A stretch of DNA of 8,124 nt from an uncultured Clostridia bacterium (GTDB lineage Bacteria; Bacillota; Clostridia; Christensenellales; Borkfalkiaceae). The first letter of the stretch is position 1. The number at the start of each line of letters is the position of its first letter. The DNA lies in the NCBI GenBank assembly GCA_944369635.1, contig CALVXL010000011.1:1-8124 (forward strand). Reading direction: 5' to 3'. The notes under the pieces were generated by a model, which had not been told where the DNA came from, made no database searches, and saw nothing but the letters and a program-made list of their open reading frames with translations. The position numbers were made by a program, and so were the translations under genes. This document shows, piece after piece, positions 1 through 5,813 of the stretch.

Positions 1-86
1 CGTAAGATAGATAATATTCTTTGCAAAGTTCAAGTCATTTCATAAATTTCCTCCGCGCGTTTTTTCAGTTCCCTGTCGTCTAAAAA
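1..86. other. Short region beyond the TPR gene, no gene resolved
   Basis: Downstream of the TPR stop codon on the minus strand there is no hairpin followed by a U-tract, so the transcript probably continues out of the window. A good Shine-Dalgarno (GGAGG, minus strand, about 50-54) sits 6-7 nt before an ATG at 43-41, but that frame reads only ATG AAA TGA. A second ATG at 38-36 also stops after two codons. The remaining frame is open to the window edge but offers only a TTG start at 33-31. I therefore do not call a gene here. Confidence 0.4.
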
Positions 87-863
87 TTAGCCTAAATAAC
101 CGAAGCTCGGCGCACATTTCGAGCACACGAACGCATAATAACCGTTGCGGGGTAAAGAGGGGGTGTCGAGAAGCTCTCTCGCGCGATCCATGCACGCCGA
201 AATGAGGTCTTCGCTTTCCTCTTTCCATGTTTCGTAAAGGTGCGCCATGTTGACGTAAGTGATCGCCGCGTCGGCTTCGCCGTGTTCGATTTTTTGCATG
301 ACGTCAAGGGCTTTTTTATACATACGCTCTGCCTCGTCAAAGCGTTTCACGTCCGTAAGGGCGAGGGCGTAATTGTTGTAAAGCCCGCCGAAGCGCGCGT
401 CGTCGGGCGCGAGGTGGGCAAGATATACGTTTTCCGTTTCTTCGTAAAGCGGAAGGGCTTCTTCCGCTTTTCCGAACGCCTTCATCGTAGTGGCGGCATT
501 TAAATAGACCGTGGCGGCGGAAACCGTACCGCGAAGGTCAAGTTCGTCGATGAGCTTTATGCCGCGCGATACGCTTTCGAGCCCTTTTTCTTTTTCGTTG
601 ATCTTACGGTAAAATCCGATGAGCTCGCTGACCATGGAAAGTTCGCCGCGCTTGTCGCCGAGCGCTTTCGCTTCCCTTTGCCAGTTTTCCAAAAGCCTGC
701 CCGCCGCGGCGTAATCGTTTTTATCGAAAAGCGCGTCGGCTTTATCTAAAATGCGGGGAACGGGTATCGTTCCCGAGGGCTTGTCCTTGTCGGGATAGTA
801 AAAGTCTTTGCCGCCGCATAGCGCGCAGTGCGGCTCTTTGAAATCGAAAAAATCGATGCTCAT
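87..863 (-). CDS. TPR-repeat protein with paired terminal CxxC motifs
   Basis: Predicted 258-residue cytosolic protein with no signal peptide or membrane segment. Its body (about 36-232) is a run of helical hairpins of tetratricopeptide type; the clearest repeat is about 157-190 (NNYALALTDVKRFDEAERMY). TPRs are protein-interaction scaffolds, and the partner is unknown. A CxxC at C13/C16 and another at C247/C250, near the two ends of the chain, could together bind one zinc ion and clamp the ends; that is inference. I chose the ATG at 863 because it overlaps the stop of the flavo-diiron gene in an ATGA arrangement and has GGAG 7 nt upstream. An ATG eight codons earlier lies deeper inside the upstream gene. 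Co-translation with the flavo-diiron protein suggests a linked role, perhaps in oxidative stress, but nothing in the sequence proves it. Confidence 0.85.
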   Translation of the reverse strand: MSIDFFDFKEPHCALCGGKDFYYPDKDKPSGTIPVPRILDKADALFDKNDYAAAGRLLENWQREAKALGDKRGELSMVSELIGFYRKINEKEKGLESVSRGIKLIDELDLRGTVSAATVYLNAATTMKAFGKAEEALPLYEETENVYLAHLAPDDARFGGLYNNYALALTDVKRFDEAERMYKKALDVMQKIEHGEADAAITYVNMAHLYETWKEESEDLISACMDRARELLDTPSLPRNGYYAFVCSKCAPSFGYLG

Positions 864-2002
864 GCGCGCACTCCGTCGGCAAAGCATGCCAATTCGCTTT
901 CGTCTTTCAAGGCGGATTTAATGGTGAGCGTGGCGCCGATTTCGATATTTTTCATCGTTTCGAGAGCGGTGCGCATCACTCTTCCCGCGGAAGGCGCCCA
1001 GGATCCGTTTTCGATAATCGAGACTTTGCGGTTCTGAAAATTTTTCGCCTTGAGGTGGTTCAAGAAATCTTCCATCGGAGGAAATACGCCGCCGTCGTAG
1101 GAGCTTGCCGCCAGAACGGTTTTGTCGTAGCGGAAGGCGTTTTCCACCGCTTTTGACATGTCTTGCCGCGTAAGGTCGATAAATTCCGCTTTTTCGCCGC
1201 GGTCTTTCAGAATTTTCTCCAGTTTGCGCGCGGCTTCGTAGGTGTGGCCGTGAATAGAGGCGCAGGCGATGAACGTCCCCTCGGTTTCGGGGCGGTAGCT
1301 GCTCCAGATGTCGTATTTTTCAATGTAATGTCCGAGGTTTTCCGTTAAGATCGGACCGTGCAGAGGGCAGATGATCCGGATATCCAGCGCGGCGGCTTTT
1401 TTCAACAGCGTCTGCACCTGCGCGCCATATTTGCCCACGATGTTGATGTAATACCTTCTCGCTTCGCAGTCCCAATCCTCGTCGGCATCCAGCGCGCCGA
1501 ATTTACCGAACGCGTCGGCGGAAAAGAGGATTTTTTCGCTCGATTCGTAGGAAACCATAACTTCCGGCCAATGGATCATCGGCGCGAAAACAAAGGTGAG
1601 TTCGTGCGTGCCGAGGGAAAGTTTGTCGCCGTCTTTGACGACAAGTTTATTTTTGAATATATCGCCGAAAAATTGTTCCGCGATCTGGAAAGTTTTTGCG
1701 TTTCCCACCACGACGGTATCGGGATAAACTTTCAAAAACGCGGCGATACTTGCCGAGTGATCGGGTTCCATGTGCGAAATGACGAGATAATCGGGGTTTT
1801 CTCCGCCGAGCGCGCATTTTAAATTTTTCAGCCACTCGTCGGTTTTTCTCCTGTCCACGGTGTCCATAATGGCAATCTTCTCGTCGGTTATGACGTAAGA
1901 ATTGTAGCTCACGCCTTTGGGTACCAGGTACTGGCTTTCAAAAAGATCGATGTTTTTGTCGTCCGCGCCGACATACTTAACGTTTTCGGAAAAATTTTTC
2001 AT
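860..2002 (-). CDS. fprA: FprA-type flavo-diiron protein (O2/NO reductase)
   Basis: A 380-residue cytosolic A-type flavoprotein. The N-terminal metallo-beta-lactamase-like domain (about 1-245) carries every expected diiron ligand: H77-x-E79-x-D81-H82 (in SHMEPDHSAS), H144, D163 (FSADAFG) and H215 (LHGP). The C-terminal flavodoxin domain (about 246-375) has an FMN phosphate loop of the S-x-x-G-x-T form (S249 to T254). There is no C-terminal rubredoxin or flavin reductase domain, so it is the short class and needs an external electron donor, usually rubredoxin. Members reduce O2 to water, and some reduce NO to N2O, protecting anaerobes; which substrate applies here cannot be read from sequence. 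The length is close to the usual roughly 400. AAGGAAG lies 8 nt before the ATG. It has its own strong promoter and is the first gene of a two-gene unit with the TPR protein. Confidence 0.95.
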   Translation of the reverse strand: MKNFSENVKYVGADDKNIDLFESQYLVPKGVSYNSYVITDEKIAIMDTVDRRKTDEWLKNLKCALGGENPDYLVISHMEPDHSASIAAFLKVYPDTVVVGNAKTFQIAEQFFGDIFKNKLVVKDGDKLSLGTHELTFVFAPMIHWPEVMVSYESSEKILFSADAFGKFGALDADEDWDCEARRYYINIVGKYGAQVQTLLKKAAALDIRIICPLHGPILTENLGHYIEKYDIWSSYRPETEGTFIACASIHGHTYEAARKLEKILKDRGEKAEFIDLTRQDMSKAVENAFRYDKTVLAASSYDGGVFPPMEDFLNHLKAKNFQNRKVSIIENGSWAPSAGRVMRTALETMKNIEIGATLTIKSALKDESELACFADGVRA

Positions 2003-2036
2003 GGATGTTTCTTCCTTTTTAGTTATTTACGCAAAG

Positions 2037-2065
2037 AGTATAGCACACAATCGGCAATCGGTCAA
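2037..2065 (-). promoter_or_regulatory. Sigma-A promoter for the fprA-TPR unit
   Basis: On the minus strand TTGACC (2065-2060) is followed after exactly 17 bp by TATACT (2042-2037), and TG sits one base before the -10, making an extended -10 element. The predicted transcript start is near 2030, giving a leader of about 28 nt that contains the Shine-Dalgarno. The -35 box falls in the tail of the upstream terminator, so the two units abut with no spare DNA. No operator palindrome is evident. Confidence 0.85.
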
Positions 2066-2104
2066 TAAAAATGCGCCCGCGCTTTTTCAAAAAAGCGCGG
2101 GCGC
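2064..2104 (-). terminator. Intrinsic terminator of the marR-ABC operon
   Basis: A perfect inverted repeat has arms 2073-2087 and 2090-2104 (GCGCCCGCGC plus a T/A extension). Read on the minus strand it is followed directly by ATTTTTATT. It begins 17 nt after the permease stop codon. The ten GC-rich base pairs and U-rich tail fit a Rho-independent terminator in the minus direction. In the plus direction the repeat is followed by GGAATGCGAC, so it is one-directional. Confidence 0.9.
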
Positions 2105-2121
2105 GGAATGCGACGTCGTTT

Positions 2122-3033
2122 TTACAGCGGCAGATCCTTTTTGGTGAAACGCACCATGCCGATCGCATACGTGATGACGGCGATGCCTGCCAAAATCGCA
2201 AATTTCCAGATAAACGCATTGCTGAGCGCCTGAATGGAAGCCGTGTCGAAAAGGGTGATGATGGTCATGTAATTGAACACGTTCATCGCTTCTACGCCCA
2301 TTCCCATGTTGACGAACGTGGGGGAACCGAACATGCCCAAAATCTTGCACACCAGAAAGAATACGGTAATGCTTCCGCCCACGGCGAGGGAGTTTTTGGA
2401 AAGGGAAAATAAGCACGAAGCCATAAAGCAGATGCCGCTGATCGCCAGCATTGTGAAGAAACCGCCCAGCGACATCAGCGCAATCTGTCCGAAATCGACT
2501 TTGCCGTATCCGATCCAAGTGGTAAGGAAGTCGAAAAGCATGGTGAATACAAACATGCCGAGAAGGGCGAGGAGCATAAACACCGCCTGCGTCATCACGA
2601 CGGAAGAGCGTTTCGTCGGCGTGGAAAGGACGTAAGCCATGGAACCTCTGTCTACTTGCGCCGCCACAAGCTTGTTGCATGTCACGATGACGAAAATCAT
2701 TCCCAGCAACACGCTGGTCATCGTGTAGTGCATATCCTTGATAAAGAAATTGATGTCCATGTTGGCGAGGTTCTGCATCTTTTCGTAATCGAGCCCCATC
2801 GCTTCGATAAGTCCCTGAATGCTGTACATTTCGGGATTGCCTTGCAGGGCGCCCGCCTGATATAAAATCATTGCGTATTCTTTTAATTTTTCTTCGTCTA
2901 TTCCCTGATTGAGATCGAGCGAACCCATGATCAGGTTGATGACGGTGACGATGGCGACCATGCCCACGGTCACCGCCAGCCACAGTCCCCAATTCGCTTT
3001 TACGGATTGTTTAAATAACGGTTTGCTGAACAT
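2122..3033 (-). CDS. ABC-2 type transporter permease
   Basis: A 303-residue integral membrane protein with six likely transmembrane helices (about 16-36, 104-120, 146-166, 183-208, 213-236 and 275-294) and an extracytoplasmic or loop segment of about 65 residues after the first helix. The layout, with DRGSMAYVLSTPTKR between helices two and three, is typical of ABC-2 permeases that serve with BcrA/DrrA-like ATPases in drug, bacteriocin or lipid export. The substrate cannot be told. I chose the ATG at 3033 because AAAGGAGAGG lies 6-7 nt upstream; the ATG ten codons earlier has no comparable site. The start overlaps the end of the ATPase gene by 23 bp, implying translational coupling. It is the only permease in the operon, so it probably works as a homodimer driven by the two ATPases before it. 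Confidence 0.92.
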   Translation of the reverse strand: MFSKPLFKQSVKANWGLWLAVTVGMVAIVTVINLIMGSLDLNQGIDEEKLKEYAMILYQAGALQGNPEMYSIQGLIEAMGLDYEKMQNLANMDINFFIKDMHYTMTSVLLGMIFVIVTCNKLVAAQVDRGSMAYVLSTPTKRSSVVMTQAVFMLLALLGMFVFTMLFDFLTTWIGYGKVDFGQIALMSLGGFFTMLAISGICFMASCLFSLSKNSLAVGGSITVFFLVCKILGMFGSPTFVNMGMGVEAMNVFNYMTIITLFDTASIQALSNAFIWKFAILAGIAVITYAIGMVRFTKKDLPL

Positions 3034-3931
3034 TTTTTTCCTCTCCTTTGAAGATTTCGTCAAAATATTTTTCGAGGTCGTATTTCACTTCTGTTATGTA
3101 TTTCACGTCGTAACCGGACAGGGCGGCAAACAGTTCGTGCAGTTTGTCTTTCGGGATACTTACTTCCGCTTCGCCGCGGGCGGCGTCGGAAATTTTAACG
3201 TCGAATTTCCGCTTTGCGAACGCGTTCAGATCTTTTTTTAAGTTGAACGCGACTTTGAATGTTTTTATGTCGTGGTGCCGTATTTTTTCCATATCCGCCA
3301 CGTCCACGAGCGTGCCGTTTTTTAACAGAGCCACTTTGTCGCACGTCGTTTCGATTTCCTGAAAGATGTGGCTGCTCATGAAAATCGTCTTGCCTTTCGC
3401 TTTCTCTTCCAAAACGATGGAAATAAATTCTTCCCGCATCAGGGGGTCGAGCCCCGTGGTCGGTTCGTCCATAACGAGGATCTGCGGATCGTGCATGAGG
3501 GCGGCAACCAATGCGGTTTTCTGTTTCATGCCCTTGCTCATGCGCTTCAGGTTGGCGTCGGTATCGAGCTTGAGTTTGGAGATCAGATGATTGCAATAGC
3601 TCATATCCGTAACGCCGAGATACTGCGCCTGAATTTTTAAAAATACCGTGCCCGTACTGACGTCCGGAAAGGCGATTTCGCCGGGGACGTACCCCACATA
3701 TCTGGCGATTTCGCAGGGGTGAGCCCACGAATTGATGCCGTTGACTTCGCAGGAGCCTTCATCGGGTTTCAGAAAGCCCATGATGTGGCGTATAGTCGTT
3801 GTTTTTCCGCTGCCGTTCGTGCCTACAAAGCCGAAAAGCTCGCCTTTTTGCACGTCAAAGGATACGTCGAATACGCCGCGGTTGTTCCCGTAATCCTTAG
3901 TGAGATGTTTAACGCTGATTGCCGGTGTCAT
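3011..3931 (-). CDS. ABC transporter ATP-binding protein (second tandem copy)
   Basis: A 306-residue ATPase subunit of an ABC-2 exporter. It has Walker A G37TNGSGKTT45, Walker B ILVMDE ending at D155/E156 with the D-loop GLDP, and switch histidine H188 (SSHIF). The signature motif reads MSKGMKQK (131-138) instead of LSGGQ, and the Q-loop position is YVPGE, without the usual glutamine. Both variants are common in the BcrA/DrrA-like group. The C-terminal 80 residues, after the ATPase core, form the accessory domain usual in this group. The start ATG at 3931 shares an ATGA overlap with the preceding ATPase gene, and a GGAGG-type site lies 5 nt upstream. It lines up without gaps with the neighbouring ATPase for about 230 residues, so the pair looks like a tandem duplication. 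Catalytic residues are intact, so activity is expected. Confidence 0.94.
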   Translation of the reverse strand: MTPAISVKHLTKDYGNNRGVFDVSFDVQKGELFGFVGTNGSGKTTTIRHIMGFLKPDEGSCEVNGINSWAHPCEIARYVGYVPGEIAFPDVSTGTVFLKIQAQYLGVTDMSYCNHLISKLKLDTDANLKRMSKGMKQKTALVAALMHDPQILVMDEPTTGLDPLMREEFISIVLEEKAKGKTIFMSSHIFQEIETTCDKVALLKNGTLVDVADMEKIRHHDIKTFKVAFNLKKDLNAFAKRKFDVKISDAARGEAEVSIPKDKLHELFAALSGYDVKYITEVKYDLEKYFDEIFKGEEKNVQQTVI

Positions 3932-4842
3932 TTCACGCCTCCGAATTCTTTGTCTTCGTAATAAAACTGCATAAAGTAATCTTCCAGCGTGAATTTGTCT
4001 TCGGTAAAGGACGTTACGGAAAGGGGGGCGATCAGGCGGATCAGTTTGTTTGTGTCCGCGTCGTTCACGCCGAATTTTACGGTAAGCGTCTTATCGTCCG
4101 AAGTGATCACGCCGAAGCCCGACTTCATAAAGGAATCGTAGTCCTTTTTATCGGCGAAAGAGATGCGGAAAGTTTTGTTTTCGTTATACCGTATATCGTC
4201 CGCCACGAAAACCGACATGATCTTTCCGTCCTTGATGATGGCAATGCGGTCGCACGTGGCGTCCACTTCGCTGAAGATGTGGCTGGAAAGCAAAATCGTC
4301 TTGCCGCGCGCTTTTTCTTCCTTCACAAAACCGATGAATTTTTCCTGCATGATGGGGTCGAGCCCGCTGGTCGGTTCGTCGAGGATCAGAACGTCGGGAT
4401 CGTCCATAAACGCCGTCACAACGGCGAGTTTGCGCTTTACGCCGATGGACATTCTCTTTGTGCTTCCGGAAGGGTCGAGCTCGAATTTGTCGAGCAGATA
4501 TTGCAGCCGCTCTTCGTTCTTGCTTTTTTTCAGTTTCTGCATCATGCGGATAAATTCCCAGCCCGTCAGACCTTCCGGAAGGGCGATCTCGCCGGGGAGA
4601 TAGCCGAGTTTTTTCATGATGTCGTTATGAAAGACGAAGCTGTCTTTTCCGAAAACCTTTGTTTCGCCGCTCTGCGGGCGGGAAAATCCCATAATGTGTC
4701 GTATGGTCGTCGTTTTTCCCGCGCCGTTGGGACCGAGAAAACCGAAAACTTCGCCTTTTTGCACCTCGAACGAAACGTCGAATACGCCGCGCCCGTGGCC
4801 GTAGTCTTTCGTGAGGGAATTTACGTTGATGATTTCTTCCAT
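3928..4842 (-). CDS. ABC transporter ATP-binding protein (first tandem copy)
   Basis: A 304-residue ATPase, paralogous to the next gene. It has Walker A G37PNGAGKTT45, Walker B VLILDE with D155/E156, D-loop GLDP and H188. The signature is MSIGVKRK (131-138), which departs further from LSGGQ than the sister protein, with Ile and Val at the variable positions. The Q-loop position reads YLPGE. The C-terminus (TLEDYFMQFY, near 285-294) resembles the tail of DrrA/BcrA-like exporter ATPases. The start is the ATG at 4842, with CGGAGGC 4-5 nt upstream and only 11 bp after the marR stop. It probably pairs with the other ATPase as a heterodimer on a permease homodimer. Independent ATPase homodimers competing for one permease are an alternative. 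Expression should follow the MarR-controlled promoter. Confidence 0.94.
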   Translation of the reverse strand: MEEIINVNSLTKDYGHGRGVFDVSFEVQKGEVFGFLGPNGAGKTTTIRHIMGFSRPQSGETKVFGKDSFVFHNDIMKKLGYLPGEIALPEGLTGWEFIRMMQKLKKSKNEERLQYLLDKFELDPSGSTKRMSIGVKRKLAVVTAFMDDPDVLILDEPTSGLDPIMQEKFIGFVKEEKARGKTILLSSHIFSEVDATCDRIAIIKDGKIMSVFVADDIRYNENKTFRISFADKKDYDSFMKSGFGVITSDDKTLTVKFGVNDADTNKLIRLIAPLSVTSFTEDKFTLEDYFMQFYYEDKEFGGVK

Positions 4843-4853
4843 ATCAGCCTCCG

Positions 4854-5303
4854 TCAGTCTTTTTTCGAAGCGAGTTTGAAAAGCAATCTGTACAGCCTGC
4901 GCTTTTCGAACCCGTCCAGGGGAGAGAGCACTTCGTTGATGAAGTTTGTCGTGCTTTCCGTCAGCGATTCTGCGGCTTTTGCACCGCTTTTTGTCAGTCG
5001 CAAAACGGAATTTTTCTTCTTGTCCTCGGTTTTTTCGGCGTATCCTTTTTCCAGCAATTCGTTCATCGCCCGCGAGGTGTTTGCTTTATCCAGGCGCAAA
5101 AGCTTGGAAAGTTCCGCCATCGTAAGCCCTTCGGGATACCTGTAAAGCGTCGTCATGTAGGGCGCGTGAATTGCGGAAAGGGATAGCGGTTCCAATGCTT
5201 CCGCCTGTGTTTTATGCATCTTTTTCAATACGTCCGAAATATAAACGGGAAAAATTTCAAAATTGATTTTATTGATTTTTTCCTGATTTTTTGCCGTGTA
5301 CAT
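4854..5303 (-). CDS. MarR-family transcriptional regulator
   Basis: A 149-residue winged-helix regulator. N-terminal and C-terminal helices (about 10-35 and 115-146) form the expected dimer interface. The helix-turn-helix runs about 60-86 (LTMAELSKLLRLDKANTSRAM) and is followed by a wing rich in basic residues (TEDKKKNSVLRLT, 92-104). The length matches the family norm of 140-160. It is the first gene of an operon encoding an ABC exporter, the classic setting for a local repressor that is released by the exported compound or a related ligand. The ribosome site is weak or badly spaced (AAAGGA about 11 nt before the ATG), which would keep repressor levels low compared with the downstream genes. 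The ATG at 5303 is the first available after the promoter; the leader is about 27 nt. The ligand is unknown. Confidence 0.93.
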   Translation of the reverse strand: MYTAKNQEKINKINFEIFPVYISDVLKKMHKTQAEALEPLSLSAIHAPYMTTLYRYPEGLTMAELSKLLRLDKANTSRAMNELLEKGYAEKTEDKKKNSVLRLTKSGAKAAESLTESTTNFINEVLSPLDGFEKRRLYRLLFKLASKKD

Positions 5304-5336
5304 TTTTATGCGCGTCCTTTTTTTCTTTCTACCATT

Positions 5337-5365
5337 ATTATATTCTCAAAAAGTTGACGTGTCAA
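5337..5365 (-). promoter_or_regulatory. Consensus sigma-A promoter of the marR-ABC operon
   Basis: On the minus strand TTGACA (5365-5360) and TATAAT (5342-5337) are separated by exactly 17 bp, matching the full housekeeping consensus. Transcription should start near 5330. So strong a promoter in front of a regulator gene implies that it is normally held down by repression. Confidence 0.92.
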
Positions 5366-5367
5366 CT
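5352..5367. promoter_or_regulatory. Probable MarR operator overlapping the -35 box
   Basis: AGTTGAC-GT-GTCAACT is a perfect inverted repeat with 7-bp arms and a 2-bp centre. Its size and symmetry suit a MarR dimer, and it covers the whole -35 hexamer of the marR promoter, so binding would block RNA polymerase. I infer autorepression from position; no second full copy was seen elsewhere in the window. Confidence 0.8.
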
Positions 5368-5400
5368 ATTATAAAAATTCTCAAAGTTAAATAATGGTTA

Positions 5401-5657
5401 ATTTTTTATACTAAATCATATGTTTTTATTACAAAACGTGCAATTTTAACGCTTGTTTGTTATCGAGGTAATATTCGGAAATTACAAAATATTTCGGAAA
5501 AAGAAAAGGGGTTTCTGTTTTTTGAAAAAATCGTTTTTCCCTTTGATCTTTAATTGGAGAGAGACAGCGGATAAAATAATTTGATCTATAGTAAATCGCA
5601 AGGCGAACATTGATAAAGCAAACGTTGTCGAAGCGCGTCGAATTTGGAAAATAATTA
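5401..5657. other. AT-rich intergenic stretch with no gene recognised
   Basis: This part of the 510-bp divergent region between marR and the SPFH gene is much richer in A and T than the flanking genes. I see no tRNA, no known riboswitch pattern and no start codon with a good ribosome site heading a credible reading frame. A minus-strand frame of 60 codons (5482-5664) is rich in Phe, Ile and Lys and lacks a Shine-Dalgarno, so it looks like chance. The pieces GGAAAAA (about 5497) and TTTTTCC (about 5535) could form a weak stem. It may hold distal regulator sites for either promoter. Confidence 0.5.
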
Positions 5658-5686
5658 TTGACATAGTAAATATTGCGTGCTATAAT
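5658..5686 (+). promoter_or_regulatory. Consensus extended -10 promoter of the SPFH operon
   Basis: TTGACA (5658-5663), a 17-bp spacer and TATAAT (5681-5686) match the housekeeping consensus fully, and TGC at 5678-5680 adds an extended -10. Transcription should start near 5693, giving a leader of about 120 nt. A promoter this strong points either to high constitutive expression or to control at the leader. Confidence 0.92.
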
Positions 5687-5731
5687 TAATAAGAACGGTG
5701 TACGTCCGGGGGCTTTCGAAAAGAAATTTTT

Positions 5732-5766
5732 ATACGCGGCGTAATCTTATAGATTACGCCGCGTAT
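5732..5766 (+). promoter_or_regulatory. Perfect 16-bp hairpin in the SPFH operon leader
   Basis: ATACGCGGCGTAATCT (5732-5747) and its exact reverse complement (5751-5766) are separated by only three bases. In the mRNA this is a very stable stem beginning about 40 nt after the predicted transcript start and ending about 32 nt before the Shine-Dalgarno. No U-tract follows, so it is not a standard terminator. It could stabilise the 5' end, bind a protein or DNA regulator, or take part in leader-based control. Confidence 0.75.
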
Positions 5767-5813
5767 CGGTAGAAAGCGCGGCGTTGCATGAACGATTCGG
5801 AGGAGAATTATCG

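Noticed and set aside
2087..2992. A 301-codon minus-strand frame overlapping the permease gene
   Set aside because: The protein is extremely rich in Arg, His and Gly with no membrane helices, whereas the overlapping frame gives a clean six-helix permease.
3919..5145. A 408-codon open frame on the plus strand opposite the ABC ATPase and marR genes
   Set aside because: It runs antisense to three well-supported genes, is rich in Phe, His, Arg and Val as mirror frames are, and shows no domain. The GC-biased codon use of the true genes removes stops from the opposite frame.
5482..5664. A 60-codon minus-strand frame in the AT-rich intergenic region
   Set aside because: No Shine-Dalgarno, low-complexity Phe/Ile/Lys composition, and it runs into the SPFH promoter.
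5732..5766. Leader hairpin as an intrinsic terminator
   Set aside because: The stem is not followed by a U-tract in either direction, so ordinary termination is unlikely.
5304..5813. CRISPR array, tRNA or mobile-element ends in the long intergenic region
   Set aside because: No regularly spaced repeats, no tRNA arms and no terminal inverted repeats with target duplications were seen.
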